Positions 1 to 8,391 of a DNA stretch of 64,000 bases are shown here, piece after piece. The translations under genes and the position numbers were made by a program. Source of the DNA: Pseudomonas anguilliseptica (GTDB lineage: Bacteria; Pseudomonadota; Gammaproteobacteria; Pseudomonadales; Pseudomonadaceae); NCBI RefSeq assembly GCF_021375795.1, contig NZ_JAEIOI010000002.1, forward strand, positions 496,001-560,000, in the 5' to 3' direction. Each line of letters begins with the position of its first letter. Position 1 is the stretch's first letter. The notes beneath the pieces were generated by a model, which saw only the letters and a program-made list of their open reading frames with translations, had not been told where the DNA came from and did no database searches.

Positions 1-367
1 CCTGCCCTACTGGGACCCGGCCAGCACCGCAGCCAAGCCGCATCTGGTGATCCCCTACACCTTGGACACCAATGACATGCGCTTCACTCAGGTGCAGGGC
101 TTCAACAAGGGCGATGACTTCTTCGAGTACCTGAAAGATGCCTTCGATGTGCTCTACGCCGAAGGCGTGGCCGGCGCACCGAAGATGCTTTCGATCGGCA
201 TGCACTGCCGCCTGCTCGGCCGCCCGGCGCGCCTGGCATCGCTGGCAAAATTTCTCGAATACGTGCAAAGCCACGAAAAAGTCTGGTGCGCCCGCCGCGT
301 CGACATCGCTAAACACTGGCACGCGACCCATCCGCTGCAAGAGCCATCCAAGGAGAGCTCGAAATGA
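1..367 (+). CDS. puuE: Allantoinase PuuE, C-terminal part (5' end outside window)
   Basis: The last 121 residues of a PuuE-type allantoinase (polysaccharide-deacetylase-like fold), which hydrolyses allantoin to allantoate in the cytoplasm. The frame is open from base 2 (Leu-Pro-Tyr-Trp). IPYTLDTNDMRF, the SIGMHCRLLGRPAR stretch and the KVWCARRVDIAKHW end are typical of the family C-terminus. Its TGA stop overlaps the uraD ATG (ATGA at 364-367), so the two are translationally coupled. The N-terminal catalytic part cannot be judged. The purine-degradation neighbours support the call. Confidence 0.9.
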   Translation, partial: LPYWDPASTAAKPHLVIPYTLDTNDMRFTQVQGFNKGDDFFEYLKDAFDVLYAEGVAGAPKMLSIGMHCRLLGRPARLASLAKFLEYVQSHEKVWCARRVDIAKHWHATHPLQEPSKESSK

Positions 368-879
368 GCCGTTTTCAAACCCTGACCCCATCGCGCCTGA
401 GCCGCGAAGACTTCGTAAAAGTCTTCGCCGACATTTACGAACACTCGCCCTGGGTCGCCGAGAAGGCTTTTGACCTGGGCCAGGACGACAGCATCAACGA
501 AATCAACGGCCTGCATCAGCGCATGGCCGACCTGTTGCTCAGTGCCAGCCACGCTGCACAGCTGGCGCTGATCAATGCTCACCCGGATCTGGCCGGCAAG
601 GCAGCCGTTCGTGGTGAGTTAACCGCCTCCTCCACATCGGAGCAGGCCGGTGCGGGCATTCATGAATGCACCGCAGAAGAGTTCGTCCGCTTTACCGAAC
701 TGAACGATGCCTACAAGGCCAAGTTCGGCTTCCCCTTCATCATGGCGGTGAAAGGCAGCAATCGGCACCAGATCCTGGCGGCTTTCGAGGAGCGGATTCA
801 CAACTCCCCGGAGCAGGAATTCGCCTGTGCGCTGGCCGAGATCAACAAGATCGCGCTGTTCCGCTTGCAGCAGTTGTAG
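364..879 (+). CDS. uraD: OHCU decarboxylase
   Basis: 171 residues, the usual length. UraD decarboxylates 2-oxo-4-hydroxy-4-carboxy-5-ureidoimidazoline to S-allantoin, a late step of urate oxidation. The family signature INAHPDLAGKAA with the catalytic-region His-Pro, followed by the STSEQAGAG segment and a KFGFPFIMAVKG block, is present. The ATG is preceded by AAGGAG and overlaps the puuE stop by 4 bases. It belongs to the puuE-uraD-alc-allA-puuD run. No 5-hydroxyisourate hydrolase gene is seen in the window; it probably lies upstream of puuE. Confidence 0.93.
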   Translation: MSRFQTLTPSRLSREDFVKVFADIYEHSPWVAEKAFDLGQDDSINEINGLHQRMADLLLSASHAAQLALINAHPDLAGKAAVRGELTASSTSEQAGAGIHECTAEEFVRFTELNDAYKAKFGFPFIMAVKGSNRHQILAAFEERIHNSPEQEFACALAEINKIALFRLQQL

Positions 880-929
880 GCCGCAAGCCCACCGCCCTCC
901 CCAACGCCATCATCTAAGGCAGACATTTC

Positions 930-1925
930 ATGAAAGCTTACGCCGTACCCTTTGAGAAATACGTCAACCTCGCCGACGCACGCCTGGGCACCAAGGCCAT
1001 CTCGGTCACCGACGACTGGTTCGCCGACGTTAACCGTCTGTTCCAGCCGACCCCGGCCGTATGGAAGGAGGGCGTGTTCGATGATAACGGCAAGTGGATG
1101 GATGGCTGGGAGTCGCGCCGCAAGCGCTTCGAAGGTTACGACAGCGCAGTGATCCGCCTGGGCGTACCGGGCTCGATCAAAGGCGTGGACATCGACACCA
1201 GTTTCTTCACCGGTAACTTCCCGCCGTCGGCGTCCCTTGAAGGCTGCTTCGTCGCCGAAGGTGACCCAACCGACGCCACCCAGTGGACCGAGGTGCTGGG
1301 CGCAGTCGAACTGCAAGGCAACAGCCACCACTACCACGAAATCAATAACGCCCAGGCCTTCACCCACCTGCGCTTCAACATCTATCCAGACGGCGGCGTC
1401 GCTCGTCTGCGCGTTTACGGCGTACCGTTCCGTGACTGGAGCAATGTCGGCGACAACGAGCAGATTGACCTGGCAGCTGCACTGAATGGCGGTCGCGCCC
1501 TGGCCTGCTCGGACGAACACTTCGGCCGCATGAGCAACATCCTCAACCCGGGCCGTGGCATCAACATGGGCGACGGCTGGGAAACCGCACGTCGTCGCAC
1601 ACCGGGTAACGACTGGGTAATCGTCGCCCTCGGCCATCCGGGCGAGATCGAACGCATTGTCGTCGACACCCTGCACTTCAAAGGCAACTATCCGGACAGC
1701 TGCTCGATCCAGGGCGCATTCGTCAAAGGTGGCACCGACAGCCAGATCGAAACCCAGAGCCTGTTCTGGCGCGACCTGCTGCCGAGCCAGAAGCTGCAGA
1801 TGCACGCCGAACACGAGTTCAGCGAGCAGATCAACGCACTGGGGCCGATCACCCACGTACGGGTGAACGTATTCCCGGACGGTGGTATCAGCCGCCTGCG
1901 TCTGTTCGGCAAAGTCGCCAAGTAA
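930..1925 (+). CDS. alc: Allantoicase
   Basis: 331 residues. Allantoicase cleaves allantoate to ureidoglycolate and urea. The protein shows the expected internal duplication: a first repeat around residues 35-155 ([12 protein letters not shown], then [20 protein letters not shown]) and a second around 195-325 ([19 protein letters not shown], then [19 protein letters not shown]), each ending in a [12 protein letters not shown] / [12 protein letters not shown] block. An AAGG element lies about 9 bases before the ATG. It sits 50 bases after uraD and before allA, in pathway order. Confidence 0.95.
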   Translation: MKAYAVPFEKYVNLADARLGTKAISVTDDWFADVNRLFQPTPAVWKEGVFDDNGKWMDGWESRRKRFEGYDSAVIRLGVPGSIKGVDIDTSFFTGNFPPSASLEGCFVAEGDPTDATQWTEVLGAVELQGNSHHYHEINNAQAFTHLRFNIYPDGGVARLRVYGVPFRDWSNVGDNEQIDLAAALNGGRALACSDEHFGRMSNILNPGRGINMGDGWETARRRTPGNDWVIVALGHPGEIERIVVDTLHFKGNYPDSCSIQGAFVKGGTDSQIETQSLFWRDLLPSQKLQMHAEHEFSEQINALGPITHVRVNVFPDGGISRLRLFGKVAK

Positions 1926-1935
1926 GCCAATAAAA

Positions 1936-1958
1936 CCCCTCTCCCATTGGGAGAGGGG
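1936..1958 (+). other. Intercistronic hairpin between alc and allA
   Basis: A 10-bp perfect stem (CCCCTCTCCC / GGGAGAGGGG) with a 3-base loop and no T-run behind it. It is more likely an mRNA-stability or processing hairpin within the operon than a true terminator. Confidence 0.5.
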
Positions 1959-1970
1959 CATAAACGAACG

Positions 1971-1978
1971 AACAAGAA
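1971..1978 (+). promoter_or_regulatory. CA-rich Hfq/Crc-type site at allA start
   Basis: AACAAGAA fits the AAnAAnAA pattern bound by Hfq-Crc in Pseudomonas. It lies 7 bases before the allA ATG and covers the place where a Shine-Dalgarno would be; no strong SD is seen otherwise. Inference: catabolite repression of allA translation. Confidence 0.4.
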
Positions 1979-1985
1979 GACCAAC

Positions 1986-2489
1986 ATGCGCACATTGATC
2001 ATCGAGCCGCTGAGCAAAGAAGCATTCGCCCCCTTTGGTGACGTTATCGAAACCGACGGCAGCGAGTACTTCATGATCAACAATGGCTCCACTCGCCGTT
2101 ATCACAAACTGGCCACGGTCGAGACCGCACAGCCAGAGGATAAGGCGATCATCAGCATCTTCAGTGCCGAGGCACTGGATATGCCGCTGACCATTCGCAT
2201 GCTGGAGCGCCATCCGCAGGGCAGTCAGGCGTTTATTCCACTGCTCGGCAACCCCTTTCTGATCGTGGTCGCGCCAGTTGGCGATGCACCTGAGTCAGAG
2301 TTGGTCCGCGCCTTCCGCAGCAATGGCAGGCAGGGCATTAATTACCATCGCGGCGTCTGGCACCACCCGGTGCTGACGATCGAAAAGCGGGATGACTTCC
2401 TGGTGGTTGATCGCAGCGGTTCTGGCAACAACTGCGATGAGCATTTCTTTACCGACGACGAGCAACTGCTCCTCGCCCCCCACCAATAA
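1986..2489 (+). CDS. allA: Ureidoglycolate lyase
   Basis: 167 residues of a cupin-fold enzyme splitting ureidoglycolate into glyoxylate and urea. It starts MRTLIIEPLSKEAFAPFGDVIE, and carries NNGSTRRYHKLA and NYHRGVWHHPVLTI, all typical of AllA. The ATG at 1986 was chosen over an upstream in-frame start because family members begin with this methionine. The glyoxylate made here is the substrate of Gcl at 9.2 kb. The gene is followed by puuD after 49 bases. Confidence 0.93.
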   Translation: MRTLIIEPLSKEAFAPFGDVIETDGSEYFMINNGSTRRYHKLATVETAQPEDKAIISIFSAEALDMPLTIRMLERHPQGSQAFIPLLGNPFLIVVAPVGDAPESELVRAFRSNGRQGINYHRGVWHHPVLTIEKRDDFLVVDRSGSGNNCDEHFFTDDEQLLLAPHQ

Positions 2490-2538
2490 GAGAAGCCCAG
2501 AGGACCGGCGTGCCGGCACTGGGAAAGAGGTACTGATT

Positions 2539-3849
2539 GTGGAAGCGCATTTTACTGAATGGCTGAACCTGGGTATCCGCTGGATCCATATGATCACCGG
2601 CATTGCCTGGATCGGCGCATCCTTCTATTTCGTCTGGTTGGAAAACAACCTCAACCGCAGCAATCCCCGTGAAGGCCTATCAGGCGACCTCTGGGCGATC
2701 CACGGCGGCGGTATCTACCACCTGGAAAAGTACAAGCTGGCTCCGCCGAAAATGCCGGAGAACCTGCACTGGTTCAAATGGGAAGCCTATTTCACCTGGC
2801 TGTCGGGCATCGCCCTGATGCTGGTGGTCTACTACCTCAACCCGAGCCTGTACCTGGTCAAGCCTGGCGTTGATCTGGCCCCGGAAATGGCCATTGCCAT
2901 CGGCTTTGGTTCGATGATTGCCGGTTATATCGCCTATCACTTCCTCTGCGACTCGCCTCTGGGCAAGCAGCCTGCTCTGCTCGGTGCTGTGCTGTTCGTG
3001 CTGATCATCGCTGCCGCCTACGGCTTCAGCCAGATCTTCAGCGGCCGCGCGGCTTATATCCATGTCGGCGCGATCATCGGCACCATCATGGTCGGCAACG
3101 TGTTCTTCACCATCATGCCCGCGCAGCGAGCACTGGTTAAGGCCATCGAAACCAACACCACGCCCGACCCGACCCTGCCAGCCAAGGGCTTGCTGCGTTC
3201 GCGTCACAACAACTACTTCACCCTGCCAGTGCTGTTCATCATGATCAGCAACCACTTCCCGAGCACCTACGGCAGCCAGTACAACTGGTTGATCCTGGCG
3301 GGTATCGCGATGCTGGCCGTGCTGGTACGCCACTACTTCAACACCCGTCATGACAGCAGCAAGTACGTCTGGACCCTGCCAGCCGCAGCACTGGGGATGA
3401 TCTGCCTGGCCTTTGTCACCGGCCCGAGCATGAAAGCCGCCAGCACTGATGCCCCCAAAGCGGCCGTGATCAAGTACGCCCCCGTTCCGGCTACCGGCAT
3501 CAGCGGTCACCCGGAGGTGGCCGCCAAGGCAGCCGAAGCAGCCAGCACGCCCGCCGCGCCTGTTGCCAGCGCGCCTGCTGCTGATGGCGTTGAGTTTGCC
3601 AAAGTCAGCAGCGTGATCCACGAACGTTGCAGCGTGTGCCACTCGGCCACGCCGAGCAGCCCGATGTTCACTGCACCACCGGCCGGCTTTATTCTCGACA
3701 CGCCGGAACAGATCAAGGCGCAAGCCGCGAAGATCCACGCGCAAAGTGTTGCTTCGCAGATCATGCCGCTGGGCAACATCACCCAGATGACCCAGGAAGA
3801 ACGCGAGCTGATTGGCTCGTGGATCGACCAGGGCGCGCAGCTCAACTAA
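2539..3849 (+). CDS. puuD: Membrane urate oxidase with C-terminal cytochrome c domain
   Basis: 436 residues from a GTG start with AGAGG 8 bases upstream. PuuD-type urate hydroxylases oxidise urate to 5-hydroxyisourate and pass electrons to the respiratory chain rather than making peroxide. The N-terminal ~300 residues are a multi-pass membrane domain (WLNLGIRWIHMITGIAWIGASF at the start). An Ala/Pro-rich linker follows, then a cytochrome c domain with the haem motif C364-S-V-C-H368 and a probable axial Met409 in the MPLGN motif. It is the last gene of the purine run. The fused haem domain is normal for this family but absent from soluble uricases. Confidence 0.93.
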   Translation: MEAHFTEWLNLGIRWIHMITGIAWIGASFYFVWLENNLNRSNPREGLSGDLWAIHGGGIYHLEKYKLAPPKMPENLHWFKWEAYFTWLSGIALMLVVYYLNPSLYLVKPGVDLAPEMAIAIGFGSMIAGYIAYHFLCDSPLGKQPALLGAVLFVLIIAAAYGFSQIFSGRAAYIHVGAIIGTIMVGNVFFTIMPAQRALVKAIETNTTPDPTLPAKGLLRSRHNNYFTLPVLFIMISNHFPSTYGSQYNWLILAGIAMLAVLVRHYFNTRHDSSKYVWTLPAAALGMICLAFVTGPSMKAASTDAPKAAVIKYAPVPATGISGHPEVAAKAAEAASTPAAPVASAPAADGVEFAKVSSVIHERCSVCHSATPSSPMFTAPPAGFILDTPEQIKAQAAKIHAQSVASQIMPLGNITQMTQEERELIGSWIDQGAQLN

Positions 3850-3859
3850 GCCGTATCAG

Positions 3860-3879
3860 GCCGCACCTACGGGTGCGGC
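3860..3879 (+). terminator. Probable terminator after puuD
   Basis: GCCGCACC / GGTGCGGC, an 8-bp stem with a TACG loop, 10 bases after the puuD stop and followed by TTGCCTTT. The T-run is weak. Confidence 0.4.
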
Positions 3880-4467
3880 TTGCCTTTGCCAGCCCCCTTG
3901 CTCGCGGTTTTTCTGCCGCCGTAATACCCGCCCCCGCTGTCCATCTTCCCAGCTTGAAAGCCCCTTATCAGAAAGCGCTGTAGACCACGGTTGACGCGGC
4001 CTGCGAGCAATCTGACTAGCGGTATATTTTTGTGCACAATAATAAAATAAATTGTTTTAAACGATGTAAACAAGTTGTTATAGTTAACTCATTCTGACTC
4101 GCCGGACAACTTCCTGCCTGATCAGCTAGAGGCCCCGTGAAGCCTCGTGTAAGCCCACGACCAAGAACAACAACTGGCAGGCTATGACATGACCACGACT
4201 AGCAGCTTCCACACACCAGCTACGCTTGGATTACGCTTGCGCGTAATATCGCTGCCGGCCCATGCCCGTCCTGTGCACCTATTGCACAACCTACCGGCCA
4301 CCCCCAAACACATACCGCAAAGCCCCTCTGCACCCTTGCGCCTTGTATCGCACGCATGCGCCTGGCCAGAGCAACGGGCTTGCCATCGCCCTGAATGATC
4401 CACTGTATGCTTCTGCGCCCCGCCGCACAGACGCGCCACCTTGTAAGTCCACAATAAGGAAAACGTG
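3880..4467 (+). other. 588-base non-coding leader of the Tsx-like gene
   Basis: No credible gene is seen. Bases 4015-4090 are unusually AT-rich for this genome and hold a palindrome (4030-4039). Two further symmetric elements follow: ATTACGC-TTGC-GCGTAAT (4230-4247) and TGTGCA-N5-TGCACA (4272-4288). This looks like a regulated promoter and leader for the outer-membrane protein, but no convincing -35/-10 pair was found. Confidence 0.45.
4030..4039. promoter_or_regulatory. TTGTGCACAA palindrome upstream of Tsx-like gene
   Basis: A perfect 10-base palindrome in an AT-rich stretch. It fits TTGTNNACAA, the same outer sequence as the TTGTATACAA sites near gcl and the TetR gene, so it may be read by a related regulator. 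Confidence 0.3.
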
Positions 4468-5340
4468 ATGAAACTGAAGCACCTGCCTCACTCGATCGCC
4501 CTCGCCACCGCGCTACTGTCGGCACAACACGCCTGCGCTGAAGGCGCCTTCCTCTGGCAAGACACCAGTCTGTCCTACCTCTACGGCAGCAACTTCCAGC
4601 GCCTGAACAACAACGCCGAAGAACAGCGTTCACAGAGCACCTTCACCCTGGAAAACGCCAGCGGCTGGACCTGGGGCGACACCTTCTTTTTCCTCGACTA
4701 CATCGACGCAGACAATAGCCAGGCACGTGGCAGCAACTTCGGCAACCTCAAGGTCAAAGAGAAAAGCAGCTTCTACTACATGGAGTTCTCGCCGCGCGTT
4801 AGCCTCAGCTGGCTGACCGGCCAGGACCTCTCCGTAGGCCCGATCAAGGACGTCAAAGCCGCCTTCACCTATGAGAAAGGCAACGGAGGCCCAGGCACCG
4901 AAAACTACCTCTACGGTATAGGCCTGGACTGGGACGCACCGGGTTTCGCCTTCCTGCAGACCAACCTGTACCGCGTGAAGATCAACAACCACATCTTCTT
5001 CGACCATGACTTCAAGGCCAGCGACAAGGGTAACGGCTACACCACCCAGCTGACCGTCGCCGGTGCCTATCCATTCGCCATTGGCGACCAGAGCTTTGTG
5101 ATCGACGGTTATGTCGACTGGCGCGCACCGTCCAAGGACGCTGGCACCCAGACCTCTGTTGGCTCCTCGATCCAGATCAAGTGGGATGCGGGCAAGGCGC
5201 TGTTCGGCGAAGAGCGCAAGCTGTATGTCGGTACCGAGCTGAACATGTGGCACAACAAGTACGGCGTCAAACCAATCGACGGTTCCACCGACGGTTTCGA
5301 TCAGACCGCCGTACAAGCGCTGGTCAAGTACCACTTCTAA
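4468..5340 (+). CDS. Tsx/OmpK-family nucleoside-specific outer-membrane channel
   Basis: 290 residues. A signal peptide (KLKHLPHSIALATALLSAQHACA, cut before EGAF) is followed by a beta-barrel with alternating aromatic strands, ending in Phe (VKYHF), the usual outer-membrane assembly signal. WQDTSLSYLYGSNF and WTWGDTFFFLDY resemble Tsx/OmpK channels, which pass nucleosides and related compounds. ATG 4468 is preferred to GTG 4465 because AAGGA lies 7 bases before it. Its position after the purine-degradation genes suggests uptake of purines or allantoin. The exact substrate cannot be read from sequence. Confidence 0.82.
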   Translation: MKLKHLPHSIALATALLSAQHACAEGAFLWQDTSLSYLYGSNFQRLNNNAEEQRSQSTFTLENASGWTWGDTFFFLDYIDADNSQARGSNFGNLKVKEKSSFYYMEFSPRVSLSWLTGQDLSVGPIKDVKAAFTYEKGNGGPGTENYLYGIGLDWDAPGFAFLQTNLYRVKINNHIFFDHDFKASDKGNGYTTQLTVAGAYPFAIGDQSFVIDGYVDWRAPSKDAGTQTSVGSSIQIKWDAGKALFGEERKLYVGTELNMWHNKYGVKPIDGSTDGFDQTAVQALVKYHF

Positions 5341-5389
5341 GCCGATAGGCTTGATGCGGATCGTCGGGTAGGCGGCCTCTGCAGTCAAA

Positions 5390-5418
5390 GGGGATGGCAG
5401 CGATGCCATCCCCTTTTT
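5390..5418 (+). terminator. Rho-independent terminator after Tsx-like gene
   Basis: A perfect 10-bp stem (GGGGATGGCA / TGCCATCCCC), 4-base loop, then five Ts, 50 bases past the stop. Confidence 0.8.
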
Positions 5419-5434
5419 ATTTTCATCGCGCAGA

Positions 5435-5488
5435 TGTAGGAGCGGCCCATGGCGCGATCACTTTTCGTGGACATGGGCCGTACCTACA
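5435..5488. repeat. REP-like inverted repeat
   Basis: TGTAGGAGCGGCCCATG and its near-complement CATGGGCCGTACCTACA, 17-base arms with two mismatches. The TGTAGGAGCGG arm resembles the short dispersed palindromes common between Pseudomonas genes. It lies between two convergent terminators. Confidence 0.5.
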
Positions 5489-5510
5489 CCCATTGCACTG
5501 TTATGCGCAG

Positions 5511-5538
5511 AAAAAAACCGCTCAATGGAGCGGTTTTT
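5511..5538. terminator. Bidirectional terminator
   Basis: CCGCTC-AATG-GAGCGG stem flanked by seven As and five Ts, between the convergent Tsx-like gene and the solute-binding protein gene. Confidence 0.7.
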
Positions 5539-5552
5539 GTTGGTTCATCACA

Positions 5553-6374
5553 TCACTGCGACTGCGCTTCCTTGTGCTTTTTCCGCTCCAGGAAATCCAG
5601 CTTCCATTGCTCCAGACCGATACGATCGGGATCCAGATTAGCCTCGACTTTGTACTGGTTTTTCAGCGCGGCAATTTCACTCTTCTGCTCGACCAGAAAA
5701 CGGTCAAAACGCTGCATCAAGGCCGTGTGTTTGAGGGTTGAAAGCTTAAAGCTGCCACGGTTGTGCGGCAGCGTTGGGTCAAATACCAGGGCACCAGGCC
5801 GGGCACGGATGTTGTCCAGGTAATGAGTAGCCACCACTACGTTGAAATAGGCACCGTCGGTATCTTTCTTCAACGCCTGGCGAATCATCTGGCGCAGGTC
5901 ATCGCTGTAGGTCAGCTCGATCTGCCCGGCATCGATCCGCTCCTGATAGCCCCAAGGGGTCCAGCCATTGACTATGGCCAGACGTTTAACCTGCTCAATT
6001 GGCTGGCCCAGAAGCTGCGGCGCCACCAGCACGCCATCAACATAGTCGACCACAGCCTGGCTGTAGATCAGTGGCTTACCAGCCTTCTGTGTCTGCGCCC
6101 AGGTGTCGCTGTCCGGGTACTTCAGGTCTACCTGACCATTGAGCAGCGCAGGCAGCAACTGCTCGACCGGCAGCACCTTGTAACTCAGCTCCACCCCGCT
6201 TTTCTGGGCAAACAGGTCAAACAGATCACGGGCAAACCCCTGGTACTGGCCCTGCGCGTCAATGCTGTAATGCGGGGCGAAGGCCAGTTTCTCGACACCG
6301 ATCACATAGCTTTCAGCCTGGACGGCGGTGGAACAGATTACGGCGAACAAACTGCAGACGTGCAAAGGCTTCAC
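5553..6374 (-). CDS. Periplasmic solute-binding protein, family 3 type
   Basis: 273 residues. A signal peptide (up to AVQA-ES) is followed by a two-lobe binding-protein fold: YSIDAQGQYQGFARDLFDLFAQKSG and LPVEQLLPALLNGQVDLKYPD are typical of the SBP family 3 N-lobe. The start is GTG with a perfect AGGAGG 6 bases upstream. No permease or ATPase is adjacent, so it is an orphan binding protein or a sensor subunit. The ligand is not evident. It lies downstream of moaA on the same strand with a 51-base gap and may be cotranscribed. Confidence 0.75.
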   Translation of the reverse strand: MKPLHVCSLFAVICSTAVQAESYVIGVEKLAFAPHYSIDAQGQYQGFARDLFDLFAQKSGVELSYKVLPVEQLLPALLNGQVDLKYPDSDTWAQTQKAGKPLIYSQAVVDYVDGVLVAPQLLGQPIEQVKRLAIVNGWTPWGYQERIDAGQIELTYSDDLRQMIRQALKKDTDGAYFNVVVATHYLDNIRARPGALVFDPTLPHNRGSFKLSTLKHTALMQRFDRFLVEQKSEIAALKNQYKVEANLDPDRIGLEQWKLDFLERKKHKEAQSQ

Positions 6375-6425
6375 AGCAAACCTCCTGTTAAGTGTGATGT
6401 GGATTGGGAGTGAAGAAAGGCAGCG

Positions 6426-7418
6426 CTAGCCGCCGGTCATACTCATAAAGCGCACCACCTGCACCTGGCTATCGCTCTGGAAGTGGTGGCGTTCGGGTTT
6501 GAGTTGCAAGGCTTGCATCAAGGCATCACGCAGACGCTGACTGTCCCCAGGATGGGCACGCATCAGGCCTTTCAGGTCCAGAGCATTTTCATGCCCCAGA
6601 CACAGCACCAGCTTGCCCTCAGCAGTGACCCGCACACGGTTGCAGTCGCCGCAGAAGTTGTGGCTGTGGGGGGAGATAAAACCGACCTGGGTGTCGCTGC
6701 CAACCACCTGCCAATAGCGCGAAGGGCCGCCGGTCAGCTTGCTGCTGCGCACCAGGGCGTAACGCTGCTCGATGCGCTCACGCACCTCGTCGCTGGAGCA
6801 GAAGGTCTGCTCGCGCTGGTGGCTGGAAATACTACCCAGGGGCATTTCTTCGATAAAACTGATGTCCAGGCCGCGCGCCATGGCGAACTCGACCAGATCG
6901 AGCACTTCGTCATCGTTGCGGTCTTTCTGCACCACGGCGTTGAGTTTGATTTTGCGAAAACCCGCCGTACGTGCCGCCTCGATGCCTTCGAGCACCTGAT
7001 CGAGTTTGTCGCGCCGGGTAAAAGCCGCAAAGCGCTCACGCTGCAATGAGTCAAGGCTGACATTCAGGCGCTTGACCCCGGCTGCGCGCAGTTGCGGTGC
7101 CAGCTCGGCCAGTTGCGAGCCATTGGTGGTGATGGCCAGGTCTTCCAGCTCGGGACGCTGACCCAGGCGAGTCAGCAGGCTCAGCAGGTTCTTGCGCACC
7201 AGTGGCTCGCCACCGGTAATGCGGATGCGCTTGACCCCAAGGCCGATAAAGGCGTCCGCCACGGTATAGAGTTCTTCCAAGCTGAGGATCTGCTCGCGCG
7301 GGGCGAACACCATGTCCTCACTCATGCAATACGTGCAGCGGAAGTCGCAGCGATCGGTAACCGATAACCGCAGGTAGGTGATGCGCCGACCGAAGGGGTC
7401 AACCAGCTGATTGCTCAC
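6426..7418 (-). CDS. moaA: GTP 3',8-cyclase (molybdenum cofactor synthesis)
   Basis: 330 residues of the radical-SAM enzyme starting molybdopterin synthesis from GTP. The N-terminal cluster motif is C24-x3-C28-x2-C31 (DRCDFRCTYC). The C-terminal cluster motif is CGDCNRVRVTAEGKLVLC, and the protein ends in the catalytic Gly-Gly. GTG 7418 was chosen: AGGAGA stands 6 bases before it, and MoaA proteins begin near xxQLxDPFGRR. In P. aeruginosa an extra moaA copy sits at the same place beside the gcl regulator. A link to the molybdenum enzyme xanthine dehydrogenase, which feeds this purine pathway, is inference. Confidence 0.93.
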   Translation of the reverse strand: MSNQLVDPFGRRITYLRLSVTDRCDFRCTYCMSEDMVFAPREQILSLEELYTVADAFIGLGVKRIRITGGEPLVRKNLLSLLTRLGQRPELEDLAITTNGSQLAELAPQLRAAGVKRLNVSLDSLQRERFAAFTRRDKLDQVLEGIEAARTAGFRKIKLNAVVQKDRNDDEVLDLVEFAMARGLDISFIEEMPLGSISSHQREQTFCSSDEVRERIEQRYALVRSSKLTGGPSRYWQVVGSDTQVGFISPHSHNFCGDCNRVRVTAEGKLVLCLGHENALDLKGLMRAHPGDSQRLRDALMQALQLKPERHHFQSDSQVQVVRFMSMTGG

Positions 7419-7498
7419 GGCATGTCTCCTGAAGCTCAACGAGCCGAGACTTCTTGTTATGAATGCAGATAACCAGATAAAAACAGAAAATCATGATT

Positions 7499-7528
7499 TT
7501 GTATACAACAACTTGACTTACAGGTCAG
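7499..7528. promoter_or_regulatory. Operator pair between moaA and the TetR gene
   Basis: TTGTATACAA (7499-7508), a perfect palindrome, is followed 4 bases later by TTGACTTACAGGTCAG (7513-7528). The latter is similar to the RutR box TTGACCAnnTGGTCAA (10 of 14 defined positions). Both elements recur upstream of gcl. They lie between divergent genes and could control both. Confidence 0.5.
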
Positions 7529-7634
7529 ATAGCCCTGCAAGGCCCAGCCTGCATGCCTTGAGCGCCGTACAAAGCCGGTGCTACCATCCCCCGCGCTGCC
7601 CAACGCCGGGCGATAGACAGAAGCAACGAGGCTT

Positions 7635-8279
7635 ATGACCAGTATTCGCGAGCGTAACAAAGAGCTGATTTTGCGCGCAGCCAGTGAGGAGTTTGCCGAC
7701 AAGGGCTTTGCCGCCAGCAAGACCAGCGATATCGCCGCCAAGGCTGGGGTGCCCAAGCCCAACGTCTACTACTACTTCAAATCGAAAGAAAACCTCTACC
7801 GCGAAGTGCTGGAAAGCATCATCGAACCACTGCTGGAAGCCTCCGCACCATTCAACCAGCCCGGCAAACCTGCCGACGTGCTGCGCGCCTATATCCGCTC
7901 GAAAATCCGCATTTCCCGCGAACTGCCCTCCGCCTCCAAGGTATTCGCCAGCGAGATCATGCACGGTGCGCCGCACCTGTCTGCCGACCAGACTGCGCAA
8001 CTGAATGCCCAGGCCAAACACAATATCTCCTGCATCCAGGGCTGGATCGACCAGGGCTTGATGGCCAAGGTTGACCCACACCACCTGCTGTTCAGCATCT
8101 GGGCCGCAACCCAGACCTACGCCGACTTCGACTGGCAGATTTCCACCGTCACCGGCAAGGCCAGCCTCGATGAAGCCGATTACGAGGCCGCTGCGCAGAC
8201 CATCATCCGCCTAGTGATCAAAGGCTGCGATATCGACGAAACCCAGCCCAGCCCGTCCGAACAGGTCACAAACGCCTAA
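7635..8279 (+). CDS. TetR-family regulator, RutR-like
   Basis: 214 residues. A TetR helix-turn-helix spans about residues 10-55 (TSDIAAKAGVPKPNVYYYFKSKENLY). The C-terminal part matches RutR features: YIRSKIRISRELPSASKVFASEIMHGAPHL and a DPHHLLFSIWAATQTYADFDWQI block. RutR in E. coli senses pyrimidines and has been linked to gcl. The position between moaA and the GlcG-like/gcl genes, with matching palindromes in both promoter regions, suggests it regulates glyoxylate and purine use and itself. The ligand is unknown. The closest ortholog I recall is PA1504 of P. aeruginosa. Confidence 0.85.
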   Translation: MTSIRERNKELILRAASEEFADKGFAASKTSDIAAKAGVPKPNVYYYFKSKENLYREVLESIIEPLLEASAPFNQPGKPADVLRAYIRSKIRISRELPSASKVFASEIMHGAPHLSADQTAQLNAQAKHNISCIQGWIDQGLMAKVDPHHLLFSIWAATQTYADFDWQISTVTGKASLDEADYEAAAQTIIRLVIKGCDIDETQPSPSEQVTNA

Positions 8280-8318
8280 GCCTGGTTATCCGCCCTGCCC
8301 CGGATAAACGGCACCAAT

Positions 8319-8356
8319 AAAAAACGGTGAATGCCGCAAAGCATTCACCGTTTTTT
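8319..8356. terminator. Bidirectional terminator
   Basis: An 11-bp stem (ACGGTGAATGC / GCATTCACCGT), CGCAAA loop, with A-run and T-run on either side, between the convergent TetR and GlcG-like genes. Confidence 0.78.
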
Positions 8357-8391
8357 ATTGCGGCTCTAGTTACGGCGAAAGCCGCGCATTA

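Noticed and set aside
4189..4398. Small open frame of 69 codons in the Tsx leader
   Set aside because: No ribosome site, no recognisable protein features, and codon choice unlike the neighbours.
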